Shown: positions 26,590 through 36,532, counted from the first letter of the stretch. The stretch is 38,090 nt of DNA from an uncultured Clostridia bacterium (GCA_946403295.1 CAMIZL010000021.1:1-38090), one strand, 5' to 3'. Notes: a model not told the origin generated them from the letters alone. A program made the numbers and translations.

Positions 26590-27834
26590 TTATGCCTGCG
26601 CACGAAGTACCTCTGCCTTGTCAAGCCTCTCCCACGGCAGATCGAGATCGGTACGTCCGAAATGACCGTATGCCGCTGTCTGTTTATAGATCGGGCGTCT
26701 CAGGTCAAGCATCTTTATGATGCCTGCGGGGCGCAGATCAAAATTCTCTCTGATGATGCCGAGAAGCTTCGAATCGCTGAACTTTCCGGTGCCGAAAGTA
26801 TCGATGTTTATTGAGGTGGGTTCCGCAACACCGATCGCATAGCTGAGCTGGATCTGGCATTTGTCGGCAAGACCTGCGGCAACAATATTCTTTGCCACAT
26901 AGCGGGCTGCATAACATGCCGAACGGTCCACCTTTGTGGGATCCTTTCCGGAGAAAGCTCCGCCGCCGTGGGGAGCGTATCCGCCGTAGGTGTCAACGAT
27001 GATCTTACGTCCCGTAAGTCCCGAATCTCCCTGAGGTCCTCCGATAACAAAACGTCCCGTGGGATTTATGTAATATCTTGTATTTTCATCGACCATATTT
27101 TTCGGAAGGACGGGATCAAATACATATTTCTTTATGTCCTCATGGATCTGTTCCTGAGTGATATCCGGATCATGCTGTGTGGAAAGTACGACCGCGTCGA
27201 TCCTTGCGGGTTTGCCTTCCTCGTCATATTCAACCGTTACCTGCGACTTTCCGTCGGGACGGAGATATTTCAATGTACCGTTTTTTCTGACCTCGGCAAG
27301 CTTTCTGGTGAGCTTGTGCGCCATTGAGATCGGGTAGGGCATATATTCTTCCGTCTCGTTTGTCGCATATCCGAACATCATGCCCTGGTCACCGGCTCCG
27401 ACATTGTCGGGATCGGCCTCGGCACACTTTGTTTTGAGTTCGTTCTCAGCATCGACGCTGCCTGCATCTGTTATATCTATATCCGAAGCTGCCTTTTGCT
27501 CTGCCGAAACATTTACACCCATGGCGATATCGCTGGACTGTTCGTCAAGGGCTACCATAACGCCGCATGTATCGGCATCAAAACCATATTTTGCACGGTC
27601 GTAACCGATCTCACGAACCGTATCGCGAACGATCTTTTGTATGTCAACATAACCGTTCGTGGTGATCTCACCCATTACGAGTACAAGTCCCGTTGTGCAG
27701 CAGGTTTCACATGCCACACGACTCTGCGGGTCCTGTTCAAGGAGCGCGTCAAGCACCGCATCCGAGATCTGGTCACAGATCTTGTCGGGATGTCCTTCAG
27801 TTACCGATTCTGATGTAAAGAGTCTTCTCTCCAT
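26590..27834 (-). CDS. metK: S-adenosylmethionine synthetase
   Basis: Makes S-adenosylmethionine from methionine and ATP in the cytoplasm. The true N-terminus is [20 protein letters not shown] at the ATG at 27834, with AAGGA six bases upstream; the longer open frame to 27909 is not typical of the family. The protein is 414 residues. It has the signature [12 protein letters not shown], the P-loop-like [16 protein letters not shown] and the DPD motif. A hairpin GCAGGGA/TCCCTGC (27849-27868) sits directly before the RBS. I see no SAM riboswitch in the 120-bp leader. Confidence 0.97.
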   Translation of the reverse strand: MERRLFTSESVTEGHPDKICDQISDAVLDALLEQDPQSRVACETCCTTGLVLVMGEITTNGYVDIQKIVRDTVREIGYDRAKYGFDADTCGVMVALDEQSSDIAMGVNVSAEQKAASDIDITDAGSVDAENELKTKCAEADPDNVGAGDQGMMFGYATNETEEYMPYPISMAHKLTRKLAEVRKNGTLKYLRPDGKSQVTVEYDEEGKPARIDAVVLSTQHDPDITQEQIHEDIKKYVFDPVLPKNMVDENTRYYINPTGRFVIGGPQGDSGLTGRKIIVDTYGGYAPHGGGAFSGKDPTKVDRSACYAARYVAKNIVAAGLADKCQIQLSYAIGVAEPTSINIDTFGTGKFSDSKLLGIIRENFDLRPAGIIKMLDLRRPIYKQTAAYGHFGRTDLDLPWERLDKAEVLRAQA

Positions 27835-27848
27835 ATCAATTCCTTCCT

Positions 27849-27868
27849 GCAGGGAGATGTTTCCCTGC
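27849..27868 (-). promoter_or_regulatory. Hairpin abutting the metK ribosome binding site
   Basis: GCAGGGA (27849-27855) and TCCCTGC (27862-27868) form a 7-bp stem with a 6-nt loop, immediately upstream of AGGAAGGA. It could affect translation; no T-run follows, so it is not a terminator. A TTGACA at about 27915-27920 on the complementary strand could be a metK -35 box, but its -10 is weak. Confidence 0.4.
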
Positions 27869-27954
27869 CGTGTGCCGCATTTCGAAAAATGATCCGAATG
27901 CTTGGTCAAAATGTGTCAACCCTATTAATCGATCCCTGTTGATCGTCAAATTTC

Positions 27955-29772
27955 TTATCTGTTCGCTCTCTTGCGGAGAGTACTGTCGAGGATCCTCTTT
28001 CTTATACGGAGGCTCGTGGGTGTAACTTCCAAAAGCTCATCGTTATCGATAAAGTCGAGTGCCTGCTCGAGCGAAAGGATCCTGGGCGGAGTGAGTCTTA
28101 ATGCTTCATCCGCGCTTGAAGAACGGGTGTTGCTCATCTGCTTACGCTTGCAAACATTGAGTTCTATATCCTCGCCCTTACCGGAGAGTCCCACAACCAT
28201 GCCGGAATATACCTTTTCGCCGGCACCGATGAAGAGAACTCCTCGCTCCTGGGCATTATAGAGGCCGTATGTAACGCTTATGCCATCCTCGAAAGCTATA
28301 AGGCTGCCCTGCTTTCTGGAAGCGATATCTCCCTTGTAAGGCGCATATCCTTCAAATATCGTATTGATGATTCCGTTACCCTTTGTATCGGTAAGGAATT
28401 CTCCCCTGTATCCGATAAGTCCTCTCGAGGGAATGAGGAAATCAAGTCTTGTATAACCGCCGGCCGCGTTGCTCATGCCCTGGAGCTCGCCCTTTCTCTG
28501 GCTGAGCTTCTCGATAACACTGCCCGAGAACTCGTCCGGAACGTCTATTATGGCACGTTCCATGGGTTCAAGCTTTTCGCCGTGTTCGCCCTGTTTAAAA
28601 ATGACCTGTGCCTTGCTTACCGCAAATTCATAACCTTCACGGCGCATTGTTTCGATAAGGATCGAAAGATGAAGTTCTCCACGACCCGAAACCTTAAAGG
28701 CCTCCGTTGTGTCGGTCTCTTCGACTCTCAGGCTGACATCCGTATTAAGCTCCCTGAAAAGTCTCTCGCGAAGGTGACGAGATGTTACCCACTTTCCTTC
28801 CTGTCCCGCAAGAGGCGAATCGTTTACCATGAAATTCATGGAAAGCGTGGGCTCCGAGATCTTCTGAAAAGGTATCGCATTGGGAGCGTCAACCGAACAG
28901 ATCGTATCACCGATATGAATATCATCGATACCTGATATCGCTACGATCGAGCCGACCGTTGCCGACTCAACTTCCACCTTTTTGAGTCCGTCATATTCGT
29001 AAAGCTTGCTGATCCTAACTTTCCTCTGCTTATCGGGATCGTGGTAATTGACGATGATGGCATCCTGTCCGACTTTGATGGTTCCGTTATCAACTTTACC
29101 GCAACCGATCCTGCCGACATATTCATTATAATCGATAGTGCTGATAAGCACCTGCGCACCGGCATCGGGGTCTCCCTCGGGAGCCGGGATGTATTCGAGG
29201 ATAGTATCGAAGAGAGGCTTCATGTTCTCTCTGCTGTCCGAAAGCTCAAGGATCGCGATACCTGCTTTTGCCGAAGCATAAACGAAAGGACAATCAAGCT
29301 GATCCTCGCTTGCATCGAGCTCGATAAAAAGATCGAGCACCTGATCGATAACACGCTCGGGGTCTGCCTCGGGGCGATCGATCTTGTTGATGCAAACAAT
29401 GACGGGAAGCGAAAGCTCAAGCGCTTTCTTAAGTACGAACTTCGTCTGGGGCATGGGGCCCTCAAATGCATCAACTACAAGTATAACCCCGTTTACCATC
29501 TTAAGCACACGCTCAACCTCGCCACCGAAATCGGCATGGCCGGGTGTGTCGATGATATTGATCTTTACACCATTATAATTGACAGCCGTGTTTTTTGAAA
29601 GGATTGTTATTCCACGTTCTCTCTCAAGATCGTTTGAGTCCATGACTCTTTCTTCGACAACCTGATTGCTGCGAAAAACACCGCTCTGTTTTAAAAGACA
29701 ATCAACAAGTGTGGTCTTGCCATGATCTACGTGAGCGATAATGGCTATGTTTCTGACATCTTCTCTTTTCAT
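27955..29772 (-). CDS. typA: Ribosome-associated GTPase TypA/BipA
   Basis: Translational GTPase linked to ribosome assembly and stress growth. At 605 residues it has the usual length. G1 is AHVDHGKTT (13-21). The switch region motif is RERGITI, G3 is DTPGHADF and G4 is NKID. The TypA-specific C-terminus with [17 protein letters not shown] is present. The ATG at 29772 is preceded by an AAGGAAG about 13 bases away. It is divergent from valS; its -35 box falls inside the first of two 37-bp tandem repeats. Confidence 0.98.
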   Translation of the reverse strand: MKREDVRNIAIIAHVDHGKTTLVDCLLKQSGVFRSNQVVEERVMDSNDLERERGITILSKNTAVNYNGVKINIIDTPGHADFGGEVERVLKMVNGVILVVDAFEGPMPQTKFVLKKALELSLPVIVCINKIDRPEADPERVIDQVLDLFIELDASEDQLDCPFVYASAKAGIAILELSDSRENMKPLFDTILEYIPAPEGDPDAGAQVLISTIDYNEYVGRIGCGKVDNGTIKVGQDAIIVNYHDPDKQRKVRISKLYEYDGLKKVEVESATVGSIVAISGIDDIHIGDTICSVDAPNAIPFQKISEPTLSMNFMVNDSPLAGQEGKWVTSRHLRERLFRELNTDVSLRVEETDTTEAFKVSGRGELHLSILIETMRREGYEFAVSKAQVIFKQGEHGEKLEPMERAIIDVPDEFSGSVIEKLSQRKGELQGMSNAAGGYTRLDFLIPSRGLIGYRGEFLTDTKGNGIINTIFEGYAPYKGDIASRKQGSLIAFEDGISVTYGLYNAQERGVLFIGAGEKVYSGMVVGLSGKGEDIELNVCKRKQMSNTRSSSADEALRLTPPRILSLEQALDFIDNDELLEVTPTSLRIRKRILDSTLRKRANR

Positions 29773-29821
29773 ATGAGTATTTCTTCTTCCTTAACTTCTC
29801 TTTTAGTTAATCAACTTGAAG

Positions 29822-29849
29822 ATTATATCATATTTACCGTAAAGTGCAA
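29822..29849 (-). promoter_or_regulatory. Promoter of typA
   Basis: Minus-strand TTGCAC (plus 29844-29849) and consensus TATAAT (plus 29822-29827) with a 16-bp spacer. The -35 lies in the conserved start of the first 37-bp repeat. Confidence 0.65.
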
Positions 29850-29914
29850 TACTTGTAGTCCCCGAGCCGATCCGCGCAAAGTGCAATACTTGTGGTTCCC
29901 GAACCGGTCCGGAC
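29841..29914. repeat. Two tandem 37-bp repeats between typA and valS promoters
   Basis: Copies at 29841-29877 and 29878-29914 both begin AAAGTGCAATACTTGT and continue with a conserved CCCGA.CCG.TCCG core. The second copy abuts the valS -35 box and the first contains the typA -35 box. Confidence 0.88.
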
Positions 29915-29944
29915 TTGACAAATGCGGTATTTTCAATATATTAT
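29915..29944 (+). promoter_or_regulatory. Promoter of valS
   Basis: TTGACA (29915-29920) with TATATT (29937-29942, 16-bp spacer) or TATTAT (29939-29944, 18-bp spacer). The leader would be only about 40 nt, too short for a T-box. Confidence 0.75.
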
Positions 29945-29992
29945 CAACTCTATGTAATTATATATAAATAAGAAGTGAGGAGGAGCAAAGCT

Positions 29993-32722
29993 ATGGCTGA
30001 CAATGCTAATAACAGCAAGGCCGGAAAAGAACTTGCCAAAACCTATAACCCTTCCGAAATCGAAGACCGTATATACAAGAAGTGGCTCGAGAAGAAGTAC
30101 TTCCATGCCGAAGTCGATGAGACAAAGAAACCCTTTACTATCGTGATCCCGCCCCCCAACATCACGGGACAGCTTCACATGGGTCATGCTCTCGACAACA
30201 CCATGCAGGATATCCTCATCAGAACAAAGAGGATGCAGGGTTATAATGCGCTCTGGCAGCCCGGAACAGACCACGCTTCCATCGCTACGGAGGCAAGGAT
30301 CGTTGAGACCTTAAAGAAGGAAGGCACCTCTAAGGAAGAGCTCGGACGTGAGAAATTCCTTGAGCGCGCCTGGGAATGGAAGAAAGAGTACGGCGGAAGG
30401 ATCGTTGAGCAGCTCAAGAAGCTCGGTTCGTCATGTGACTGGGACCGTGAGCGTTTCACCATGGACGAAGGCTGCAACAAGGCCGTTAACAAGGTATTCA
30501 CTTCCCTTTATGAAAAGGGTCTCATCTACAAAGGCTCCAGGATCGTTAACTGGTGCCCTGTTTGTAACACATCCATCTCGGATGCCGAGGTTGAATACGA
30601 GGAGCAGGCAGGTCATTTCTGGCACATCAAGTACCCTCTCATAGAGGATGACGGAAGCATTTCAAAAGAGAAATTCCTCATCTTCGCCACAACACGTCCC
30701 GAGACAATGCTCGGTGATACCGCCGTGGCTGTTAATCCCGAAGATGAAAGATACAAGGATCTTGTTGGAAAGACACTCTGGCTTCCTTTCGTAGACAGAA
30801 AGATCCCGATCATCGCCGACAGCTACGTTGACATGACATTCGGAACAGGTGTTGTAAAGATCACACCCGCTCACGACCCTAACGACTTTGAAGTAGGAAA
30901 GCGCCACAATCTTCCCGAGATCAATATCCTTAACGATGATGCCACCATCAACGAAAACGGCGGCAAGTTTAACGGTCTTGACCGTTACGAAGCACGTAAG
31001 CAGATCGTTAAGGAACTTGACGAGATGGGACTTCTCGTTAAGATCGAGGATCACGCTCACAACGTAGGCACCTGCTACCGCTGCCATACAACCGTTGAGC
31101 CCATGATCAAGAAGCAGTGGTTCGTTAAGATGGACGAGCTTATCAAGCCCGCTGTAGAGTGCATCAAGAACGGCGACATCAAGCTCATCCCCGAGCGTAT
31201 GGATAAAGCTTACTACAACTGGACCGACAACATCCGCGACTGGTGTATCTCCCGTCAGCTCTGGTGGGGTCATCAGATCCCCGCGTACTACTGCGCCGAC
31301 TGCGGTCATATCACCGTTTCGGGCGACAAGGTCGACAAATGTGAGAAGTGCGGAAGCACACGCATCGAACGCGATCCCGACACACTCGATACATGGTTTT
31401 CGTCGGCTCTCTGGCCTTTCTCGACACTCGGATGGCCCGAGGACACAAAGGAACTTAAGTACTTCTACCCTACCGATGTACTTGTAACCGGCTACGATAT
31501 CATCTTCTTCTGGGTTATCAGAATGATCTTCTCCGGATATGAGCAGATGCATGAGCGTCCTTTCAAGTACGTACTCTTCCACGGTCTCGTTCGTGACGAT
31601 CAGGGTCGCAAGATGAGCAAGTCGCTCGGTAACGGTATCGATCCTCTTGAGATCATCGAGAAGTATGGCGCCGACGCGCTCCGCTTCACACTCATCACCG
31701 GTAATGCACCCGGTAACGACATGCGTTTCTACATGTCACGTGTTGAGGCATCGCGTAACTTTGCAAACAAGGTTTGGAACGCTTCCCGTTTCATCATGAT
31801 GAACATGGACCAGTGCAGGGAAGCCGGCATAAGCATTGATTTCGAAGCGCCCATCGGGAGCGTTCGCGACATTCTCGAAGACGCCGACCGCTGGATCCTT
31901 TCGAAGGCTGCCACGGTTGTAACGGAAGTTACCGATTCTATTGAGAAGTTCGAGCTCGGTATCGCAGCCCAGAAGATCTACGACTTCATCTGGGAAGAAC
32001 TTTGCGACTGGTACATTGAGATGGTTAAAGCCCGTCTCTACGGCAGCGACGTAACCTCAAAGAAAGCAGCCATGTGGACACTTTCACATGTACTCGTTGA
32101 CTCACTGAAGCTTCTTCATCCCTACATGCCTTTCATCACGGAAGAAATCTTCTGCACATTGAAAGAGGAGCAGGGAACACTTGACAAGAACGAATCGATC
32201 ATGATCTCTTCATGGCCCGAAGGAAGTCGCGAAACTCTCTTCCCTTCGGAAAGAGAATCGGTTGAGCTCATCAAGGAAGCCGTTAAAGCCATCCGTGCTC
32301 TCAGAACGGACATGAACGTTCCGCTCTCACGCAAAGCTGCTGTTCACGTTGTTTCCGAAGACGCTTCCATATTGAAGATCTTCGACAACTCAAAGAACTT
32401 CTTTGCTTCGCTTTGCGGAGCTTCGGAAGTATTTACGGCAGCCGACAAAGCAGGTATCAGGGATGACGCCGTTTCATCGGTTATCCCCGGTGCGACGATC
32501 TACATTCCTCTTGAGGACCTTGTGGATCTCGAGAAAGAGAAGGAGCGTCTTGTCAAAGAAAAGGCACGTCTTGAAGGAGAACTCAAACGTGTCAACGGCA
32601 TGCTCGCGAACCCCAATTTCGTAAACAAAGCACCCGCAGCCAAGCTTGAGGAAGAAAAGGCAAAGCTCGAGAAGTACACCGATATGTACGAAAAAGTCAC
32701 CACAAGACTTGCACAGCTCTGA
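29993..32722 (+). CDS. valS: Valyl-tRNA synthetase
   Basis: Charges tRNA-Val; class I synthetase of 909 residues. The HIGH motif is HMGHA (from H62, preceded by PPPNITGQL) and KMSKS is at 540-544. The zinc-like cysteines (CADCGH, CEKCGS), the editing domain and the C-terminal coiled-coil arm (from about 840, [19 protein letters not shown]) are present. A GTG at 29975 is in frame, but it is part of the GAGGAGG ribosome binding site, so ATG at 29993 is the start. It is a single-gene transcript with its own promoter and a strong terminator. Confidence 0.98.
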   Translation: MADNANNSKAGKELAKTYNPSEIEDRIYKKWLEKKYFHAEVDETKKPFTIVIPPPNITGQLHMGHALDNTMQDILIRTKRMQGYNALWQPGTDHASIATEARIVETLKKEGTSKEELGREKFLERAWEWKKEYGGRIVEQLKKLGSSCDWDRERFTMDEGCNKAVNKVFTSLYEKGLIYKGSRIVNWCPVCNTSISDAEVEYEEQAGHFWHIKYPLIEDDGSISKEKFLIFATTRPETMLGDTAVAVNPEDERYKDLVGKTLWLPFVDRKIPIIADSYVDMTFGTGVVKITPAHDPNDFEVGKRHNLPEINILNDDATINENGGKFNGLDRYEARKQIVKELDEMGLLVKIEDHAHNVGTCYRCHTTVEPMIKKQWFVKMDELIKPAVECIKNGDIKLIPERMDKAYYNWTDNIRDWCISRQLWWGHQIPAYYCADCGHITVSGDKVDKCEKCGSTRIERDPDTLDTWFSSALWPFSTLGWPEDTKELKYFYPTDVLVTGYDIIFFWVIRMIFSGYEQMHERPFKYVLFHGLVRDDQGRKMSKSLGNGIDPLEIIEKYGADALRFTLITGNAPGNDMRFYMSRVEASRNFANKVWNASRFIMMNMDQCREAGISIDFEAPIGSVRDILEDADRWILSKAATVVTEVTDSIEKFELGIAAQKIYDFIWEELCDWYIEMVKARLYGSDVTSKKAAMWTLSHVLVDSLKLLHPYMPFITEEIFCTLKEEQGTLDKNESIMISSWPEGSRETLFPSERESVELIKEAVKAIRALRTDMNVPLSRKAAVHVVSEDASILKIFDNSKNFFASLCGASEVFTAADKAGIRDDAVSSVIPGATIYIPLEDLVDLEKEKERLVKEKARLEGELKRVNGMLANPNFVNKAPAAKLEEEKAKLEKYTDMYEKVTTRLAQL

Positions 32723-32740
32723 TAACAGGATAAAAAGCAA

Positions 32741-32775
32741 AGAGGATGAAGGCCTGTGCCGACATCCTCTTTTTT
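32741..32775 (+). terminator. Terminator of valS
   Basis: AGAGGATG (32741-32748) pairs with CATCCTCT (32763-32770), followed by a run of T to 32775. Confidence 0.9.
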
Positions 32776-32790
32776 GTGCGATAAACGAAT

Positions 32791-33025
32791 GCCATCTGTT
32801 GCAAGCTTGCTTGCAATTGTATCTGCTATCACGGTTTTCGGAAGAAAGTTTACTTTCTTATCGAAAATCGTGATAGCAGATACAAAGTGAGGCAAAGCCT
32901 CACGTACAGATGGCTGAGTGAACGGTCATCGAGCGGACTAGTACGCGAGATGTCCGTCGCATCGAGTAGGAGTCAGCCTACTCGATTATTAATGTTACGA
33001 TCGATCATTGTTGATCCGTTTTTCG
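32791..33025 (+). ncRNA. Candidate structured non-coding RNA or palindromic element
   Basis: No ORF lies here. An outer stem GCCATCTGT (32791-32799) with ACAGATGGC (32906-32914) encloses three helices: TGCAAG/CTTGCA (32800-32815); a 21-bp stem with one G-U pair (32820-32840 with 32862-32882) continuing to AGAAAG/CTTTCT; and GTGAGGC/GCCTCAC (32887-32903). Two more hairpins follow: CGGAC/GTCCG (32934-32956) and ATCGAGTAGG/CCTACTCGAT (32961-32986). A weak hairpin GATCA/TGATC (33003-33016) followed by TTTTT could end a plus-strand RNA. The orientation is not settled; on minus it would be the 3' end of the Panacea gene transcript. I do not recognise a known RNA class. The remaining bases to 33048 hold nothing more that I can see. 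Confidence 0.5.
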
Positions 33026-33048
33026 CGCTCATCGTTATTGAGACAGTT

Positions 33049-33864
33049 TTATTTCGTCGCGGTTGATTTTTTTATGAATGCGATCCTCTTCTGCAGGTAC
33101 GTCCCAATGTCTTTAAGTTTTCTCACACCGGCCTGATCGAACACTTCCGCATACGCTTTTCTCAATGTTTCCGCTTTGACGATCCTCCTCTTTCGTGCCC
33201 CGGGTGCACCGCAAAGTCTGTAATTTTCCGCTTTCATGAGCGCCGAAAGGGCGGTCGGACCGTACCACATAAGGACATCATTAACCTTCGCGATAAGTTC
33301 TTTCTTTTCCGGGGTGAGCAAATCGTCACTCATTAAGGGCATATTGACGATTCTCGCATAATCGTCTTCAACCGCTTTATACGGCATTCCTGTTTTACCG
33401 GGCTGAAATTCGTCTTCAAAGAGAGGTTTTCCCAGCAACCTGATCGCAAATATCTGCGACCACAACAACACCGATTCAAGCCTTAAGAGGCCCACGGCAT
33501 GTGCTTCTCCCGATTCCTGTCTTCCCGCCTCGGCCAGCTTCTCATCCATACACGCGCATGCCCATGCGGCACACTCGAGTATCGGTGACCCCTTAAACAT
33601 ATTGTCGACGGCAGCAAGGCTTTTATTAAATGCCACGGCTGTGATATTATTTCTTCCGCTTATAAGTATTTCCCTGTAATATCCGGGATCGTCAAGAATT
33701 CTTTTTAGTTTTTTTGAATATTCGTTATTGGGAATGTTTTCGCAATTTAAATATTGCATGACTGTTGTAACTCCCCAGCCTAGAAGCTTGGCGAGAGGCT
33801 TTTTTCCGATCCTGTAACGATCGAGAATTTCAAGAACGTCTTCCTTTGTAAGAGGTTTTCCCAT
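33049..33864 (-). CDS. HTH protein with Panacea (DUF4065/SocA-like) domain
   Basis: A 271-residue cytoplasmic protein. The N-terminus (about 7-56) looks like a helix-turn-helix (LAKLLGWGVTTVMQYLNC). Residues about 125-245 resemble the Panacea domain (LLRLESVLLWSQIFAIRLLGKPLFEDEFQ, YKAVEDDYARI, then LTPEKKELIAKVNDVLMWYGPTALSALM). Panacea domains neutralise unrelated toxins in toxin-antitoxin systems. No toxin ORF sits beside it: the neighbours are a structured non-coding stretch and a membrane protein. It may be an orphan antitoxin or a regulator. The ATG at 33864 has the RBS GAGGAGG. Confidence 0.72.
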   Translation of the reverse strand: MGKPLTKEDVLEILDRYRIGKKPLAKLLGWGVTTVMQYLNCENIPNNEYSKKLKRILDDPGYYREILISGRNNITAVAFNKSLAAVDNMFKGSPILECAAWACACMDEKLAEAGRQESGEAHAVGLLRLESVLLWSQIFAIRLLGKPLFEDEFQPGKTGMPYKAVEDDYARIVNMPLMSDDLLTPEKKELIAKVNDVLMWYGPTALSALMKAENYRLCGAPGARKRRIVKAETLRKAYAEVFDQAGVRKLKDIGTYLQKRIAFIKKSTATK

Positions 33865-33970
33865 AAGTCCTCCTCTTCATACGGTGCACAAAGCCCCTTT
33901 TAAACGATAACCGGATTGAAGATATGTCTCTCTTTTTCTCCCGATTCTTTACCCCTTATCCCGCCGTCTC

Positions 33971-34465
33971 TTAAAAGAGGGCGGGTATTCCGTACGTGAT
34001 CAGACACATGATGGTTGTAGCAATGAGAAGTCCGATGATCACCGCAGGAAAAGCCTTTTTAAACTTGACTCCGAGAAGTGCGGCTATAAAACATCCCGTC
34101 CATGCGCCCGTTCCCGGGAGCGGGATCCCGACAAAAAGTACTATCCCCCAGAATTCATAACGCGCGATCTTCTCACTCTTGCCCATGGCCTTCTTTTCGA
34201 GTCTTTCCGCAAAGCCTTTGAGGATGCGGGTCGTCTTCAGCCAATCCATGATCTTCGTGATGAACAGGAGGATAAAAGGAACCGGTATGATATTTCCTGC
34301 AAGGCAGATAAGGATCGCTTTTACGATATTCATGCCGAAAAGCGGTGCAAGGATAAGACCTCCGCGCAGTTCGACTATCGGAAGCATAGACACGAAGAAA
34401 ATGATAAGTTCGTGAGGAAGACCCTCAAATGTTGCCGCAAACCATGTTGCTATGCTTTCTGCCAC
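33971..34465 (-). CDS. Small multi-drug export family protein (COG2426)
   Basis: A 164-residue integral membrane protein with about four to five hydrophobic segments. The pattern LPIVELRGGLILAPLFGM, NIIPVPFILLF, and GIPLPGTGAWTGCFIAALLG matches the Sm_multidrug_ex family, related to DedA-like proteins; the real substrate is unknown. The start is GTG at 34465, supported by AAGGGGA six bases upstream. It begins 19 bp after the capD-type gene and is likely in the same operon. Confidence 0.9.
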   Translation of the reverse strand: MAESIATWFAATFEGLPHELIIFFVSMLPIVELRGGLILAPLFGMNIVKAILICLAGNIIPVPFILLFITKIMDWLKTTRILKGFAERLEKKAMGKSEKIARYEFWGIVLFVGIPLPGTGAWTGCFIAALLGVKFKKAFPAVIIGLLIATTIMCLITYGIPALF

Positions 34466-34484
34466 TTTGATTCCCCTTTATCTT

Positions 34485-36350
34485 TCAGTTCTTTGCCGGC
34501 TTATATGTCGGAACAAGCTCCATAAGCTTCTCCCTGATGTCATCAGGCTCTTCCTTGACATAATCATAGAAATCGTCGATCCTAGCAAGGAAGTCATCGT
34601 AATCCATCTTGATGGGCTTTCCGATATGTATGAGACTGTTCGCCGTATTTTGAAGTCCTTCCTCATCCATGAGGACTTCTTCGTATAGTTTTTCACCGGG
34701 TCTGAGGCCCGTGAATTTAATGTCTATATCCTGATAGGGAACATAACCCGAAAGCCTGATAAGGTTTTCCGCAAGTGTGCGGATCTTTACGGGTTCTCCC
34801 ATATCAAGAACGAATATCTCGCCGCCTTTCGCAAATGCCCCTGCCTGAAGGACAAGCGAAACCGCTTCGGGAATGGTCATAAAGAATCTTACGATATCGG
34901 GATGGGTTACGGTCACGGGGCCGCCCTCTTCTATCTGTTTCTTAAAGAGAGGGATAACGCTGCCGTTGCTTCCGAGCACATTACCGAATCTGACGGCCAC
35001 AAATTCTGTCTTCGAGATCCTGTCATAGGTCTGGATGATCATCTCGCAAAGGCGCTTGGTGGCACCCATGACATTTGTGGGATTAACAGCCTTATCGGTC
35101 GAGATAAGTATAAAACGCTCAACGCCGTGCTTGTCAGCGGCACGAACCGTCTTAAGTGTTCCGTAAACATTATTCTTAACTGCTTCGTTGGGGCTGACTT
35201 CCATAAGAGGCACATGCTTATGCGCAGCCGCATGGAAAACGATCTCAGGCTTGTATTTTTCGAAGATCAGGTCGATCCTCTTTGTATTACGTACCGAAGC
35301 GATCATAACAACAAGGTTAAGATCGGGATAATCCCTGCGAAGTTCCTGTTCTATCTCATAAGCATTATTTTCATAAATATCAACTATAAGGAGCTGACCG
35401 ACGCCATGGCGTGCAAGCTGTCTGCAAAGCTCGCTTCCGATCGATCCGCCTCCGCCCGTGACGAGTACGGTCCTGCCCGTAACAAAGCCCATTACGGAAT
35501 CAATATCAACTTCGATCGAACCTCTTTCAAGGAGGTCTTCGATCTGAACGTTACGAAGCTGCGAAAGCTTGGTTCCGCCGTCAACAAGCTCCTTGATGCC
35601 GGGAAGGATCTTAAGGGCACACTTGGTACCCTTACAGATATTTACGATACGTCCCGTCTCTTTCTTACTTATGGACGGAATAGCGATTATGATCTCGCGA
35701 ATGTTATATTTCTCGGCATAGTAAGGAATGTCATCGGTATTTCCGACGACCTTAACGCCAAGGATGTAATTACCGATCTTTTCTTTTGAATCATCGATAA
35801 CGCAACAAACAGTCTTATGGGTATCATCGTTGTTCGTCATCTCTCTGATTATCATGCTTCCGGCTTCACCGGCACCTATGACCATAACATTGCTGCCGTA
35901 TTTGCGGTCAACATAGTTCCTGATCATCGTTCTGGCAACCCTGTAACCGAAGCGGCTCACCGCAAGTATTATCAGGAGCAGGCAAAAATAAAGGAAATAG
36001 AAGCTGCGGGGAAGTCTGTATTCGTCATAATGGAATACATAGATCAATATCACGTAGAATACAGTGGAAAGAACGCTTCCGAAAACGACTCTCTCAAGCT
36101 CCTTAATGCCCGCATATGTCCAAAGGCTGTTATACAGGCGGAGAACCCAAAGAATAATGATCGTTGCTGCCGTCGCAACCGGCAACAGATCAAGCACAAT
36201 GTTAAGGTAAGGTTCCTGAATCCTCTCGAACGAAAGATCAAACCTTAAAAGAAGCGCTCCTATAGAAGCAACCGCAACCGTAACGATATCAATTATGGCA
36301 AGTAGAAGTTTCCTCAATAACACCTTTCTTCCATGTTTAAACCAGTCCAT
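34485..36350 (-). CDS. capD: Membrane-bound UDP-sugar 4,6-dehydratase (CapD/WbpM/PglF type)
   Basis: A 621-residue polysaccharide biosynthesis enzyme. About four N-terminal transmembrane helices (about 12-36, 52-72, 90-107, 117-133) lead to a CoA-binding-like Rossmann domain (VIGAGEAG, 157-164). The SDR domain follows with TGGGGSIGSE (298-307) and the family catalytic segment STDKAVNPTNVMGATK (T418, D419, K420, M428, K432), where Met replaces the usual Tyr. Members convert UDP-GlcNAc to the 4-keto-6-deoxy sugar for capsule or glycan synthesis. The ATG at 36350 has an AGAGGAG RBS. The leader of about 145 nt holds two tandem copies of the two-hairpin element. No other capsule genes lie in the window. 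Confidence 0.95.
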   Translation of the reverse strand: MDWFKHGRKVLLRKLLLAIIDIVTVAVASIGALLLRFDLSFERIQEPYLNIVLDLLPVATAATIIILWVLRLYNSLWTYAGIKELERVVFGSVLSTVFYVILIYVFHYDEYRLPRSFYFLYFCLLLIILAVSRFGYRVARTMIRNYVDRKYGSNVMVIGAGEAGSMIIREMTNNDDTHKTVCCVIDDSKEKIGNYILGVKVVGNTDDIPYYAEKYNIREIIIAIPSISKKETGRIVNICKGTKCALKILPGIKELVDGGTKLSQLRNVQIEDLLERGSIEVDIDSVMGFVTGRTVLVTGGGGSIGSELCRQLARHGVGQLLIVDIYENNAYEIEQELRRDYPDLNLVVMIASVRNTKRIDLIFEKYKPEIVFHAAAHKHVPLMEVSPNEAVKNNVYGTLKTVRAADKHGVERFILISTDKAVNPTNVMGATKRLCEMIIQTYDRISKTEFVAVRFGNVLGSNGSVIPLFKKQIEEGGPVTVTHPDIVRFFMTIPEAVSLVLQAGAFAKGGEIFVLDMGEPVKIRTLAENLIRLSGYVPYQDIDIKFTGLRPGEKLYEEVLMDEEGLQNTANSLIHIGKPIKMDYDDFLARIDDFYDYVKEEPDDIREKLMELVPTYKPAKN

Positions 36351-36357
36351 ATTGTTC

Positions 36358-36420
36358 TCCTCTTTAGAAGCGGTTTTTAAACCGCTTCTGTTTCCTCGCC
36401 GGATACCCGACCGAAGTACC
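36358..36420 (-). repeat. Two-hairpin leader element, capD proximal copy
   Basis: Minus-strand order: hairpin A (GGTAC/GTATCC with a bulge, 36399-36420), GGCGAGGAAAC, hairpin B (AGAAGCGGTT/AACCGCTTCT, 36366-36389), then AAAGAGGAG, the ribosome binding site of the capD-type gene. Confidence 0.78.
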
Positions 36421-36484
36421 GGTTTTTCTTTAGAAGCGGCCTGAGCCGCTTCTGTTTCCTCGCCGGATACCCGACCGAAGTACC
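36421..36484 (-). repeat. Two-hairpin leader element, capD distal copy
   Basis: Hairpin A and the GGCGAGGAAAC link are identical to the proximal copy. Hairpin B is AGAAGCGGC/GCCGCTTCT (36432-36453), with a different apical stem but preserved pairing. The copy ends AAAGAAAAACC. Confidence 0.78.
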
Positions 36485-36502
36485 GAATATACCCTATAAC
36501 CT

Positions 36503-36531
36503 ATTATACATAAAATCCAAAAATAATCTAA
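36503..36531 (-). promoter_or_regulatory. Probable promoter of the capD-type gene
   Basis: A consensus minus-strand TATAAT (plus 36503-36508) with TTAGAT 17 bp upstream (plus 36526-36531). This puts the transcription start just before the tandem leader elements. Confidence 0.6.
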
Positions 36532-36532
36532 C

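Noticed and set aside
25804-26814. 336-codon plus-strand frame over proS and metK
   Set aside because: Antisense to two conserved genes and crosses their boundary.
27835-27954. SAM riboswitch before metK
   Set aside because: The leader holds only a simple hairpin; no SAM aptamer pattern is seen.
29841-29914. CRISPR-like tandem repeats
   Set aside because: Only two contiguous copies, without spacers or cas genes.
30662-31582. 306-codon minus-strand frame inside valS
   Set aside because: Shadow of valS with no RBS or recognisable domain.
32791-32914. Transposon-type MITE with terminal inverted repeats
   Set aside because: The outer repeat is only 9 bp, no target-site duplication is seen at the ends, and internal helices are present. 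Not excluded, but not supported.
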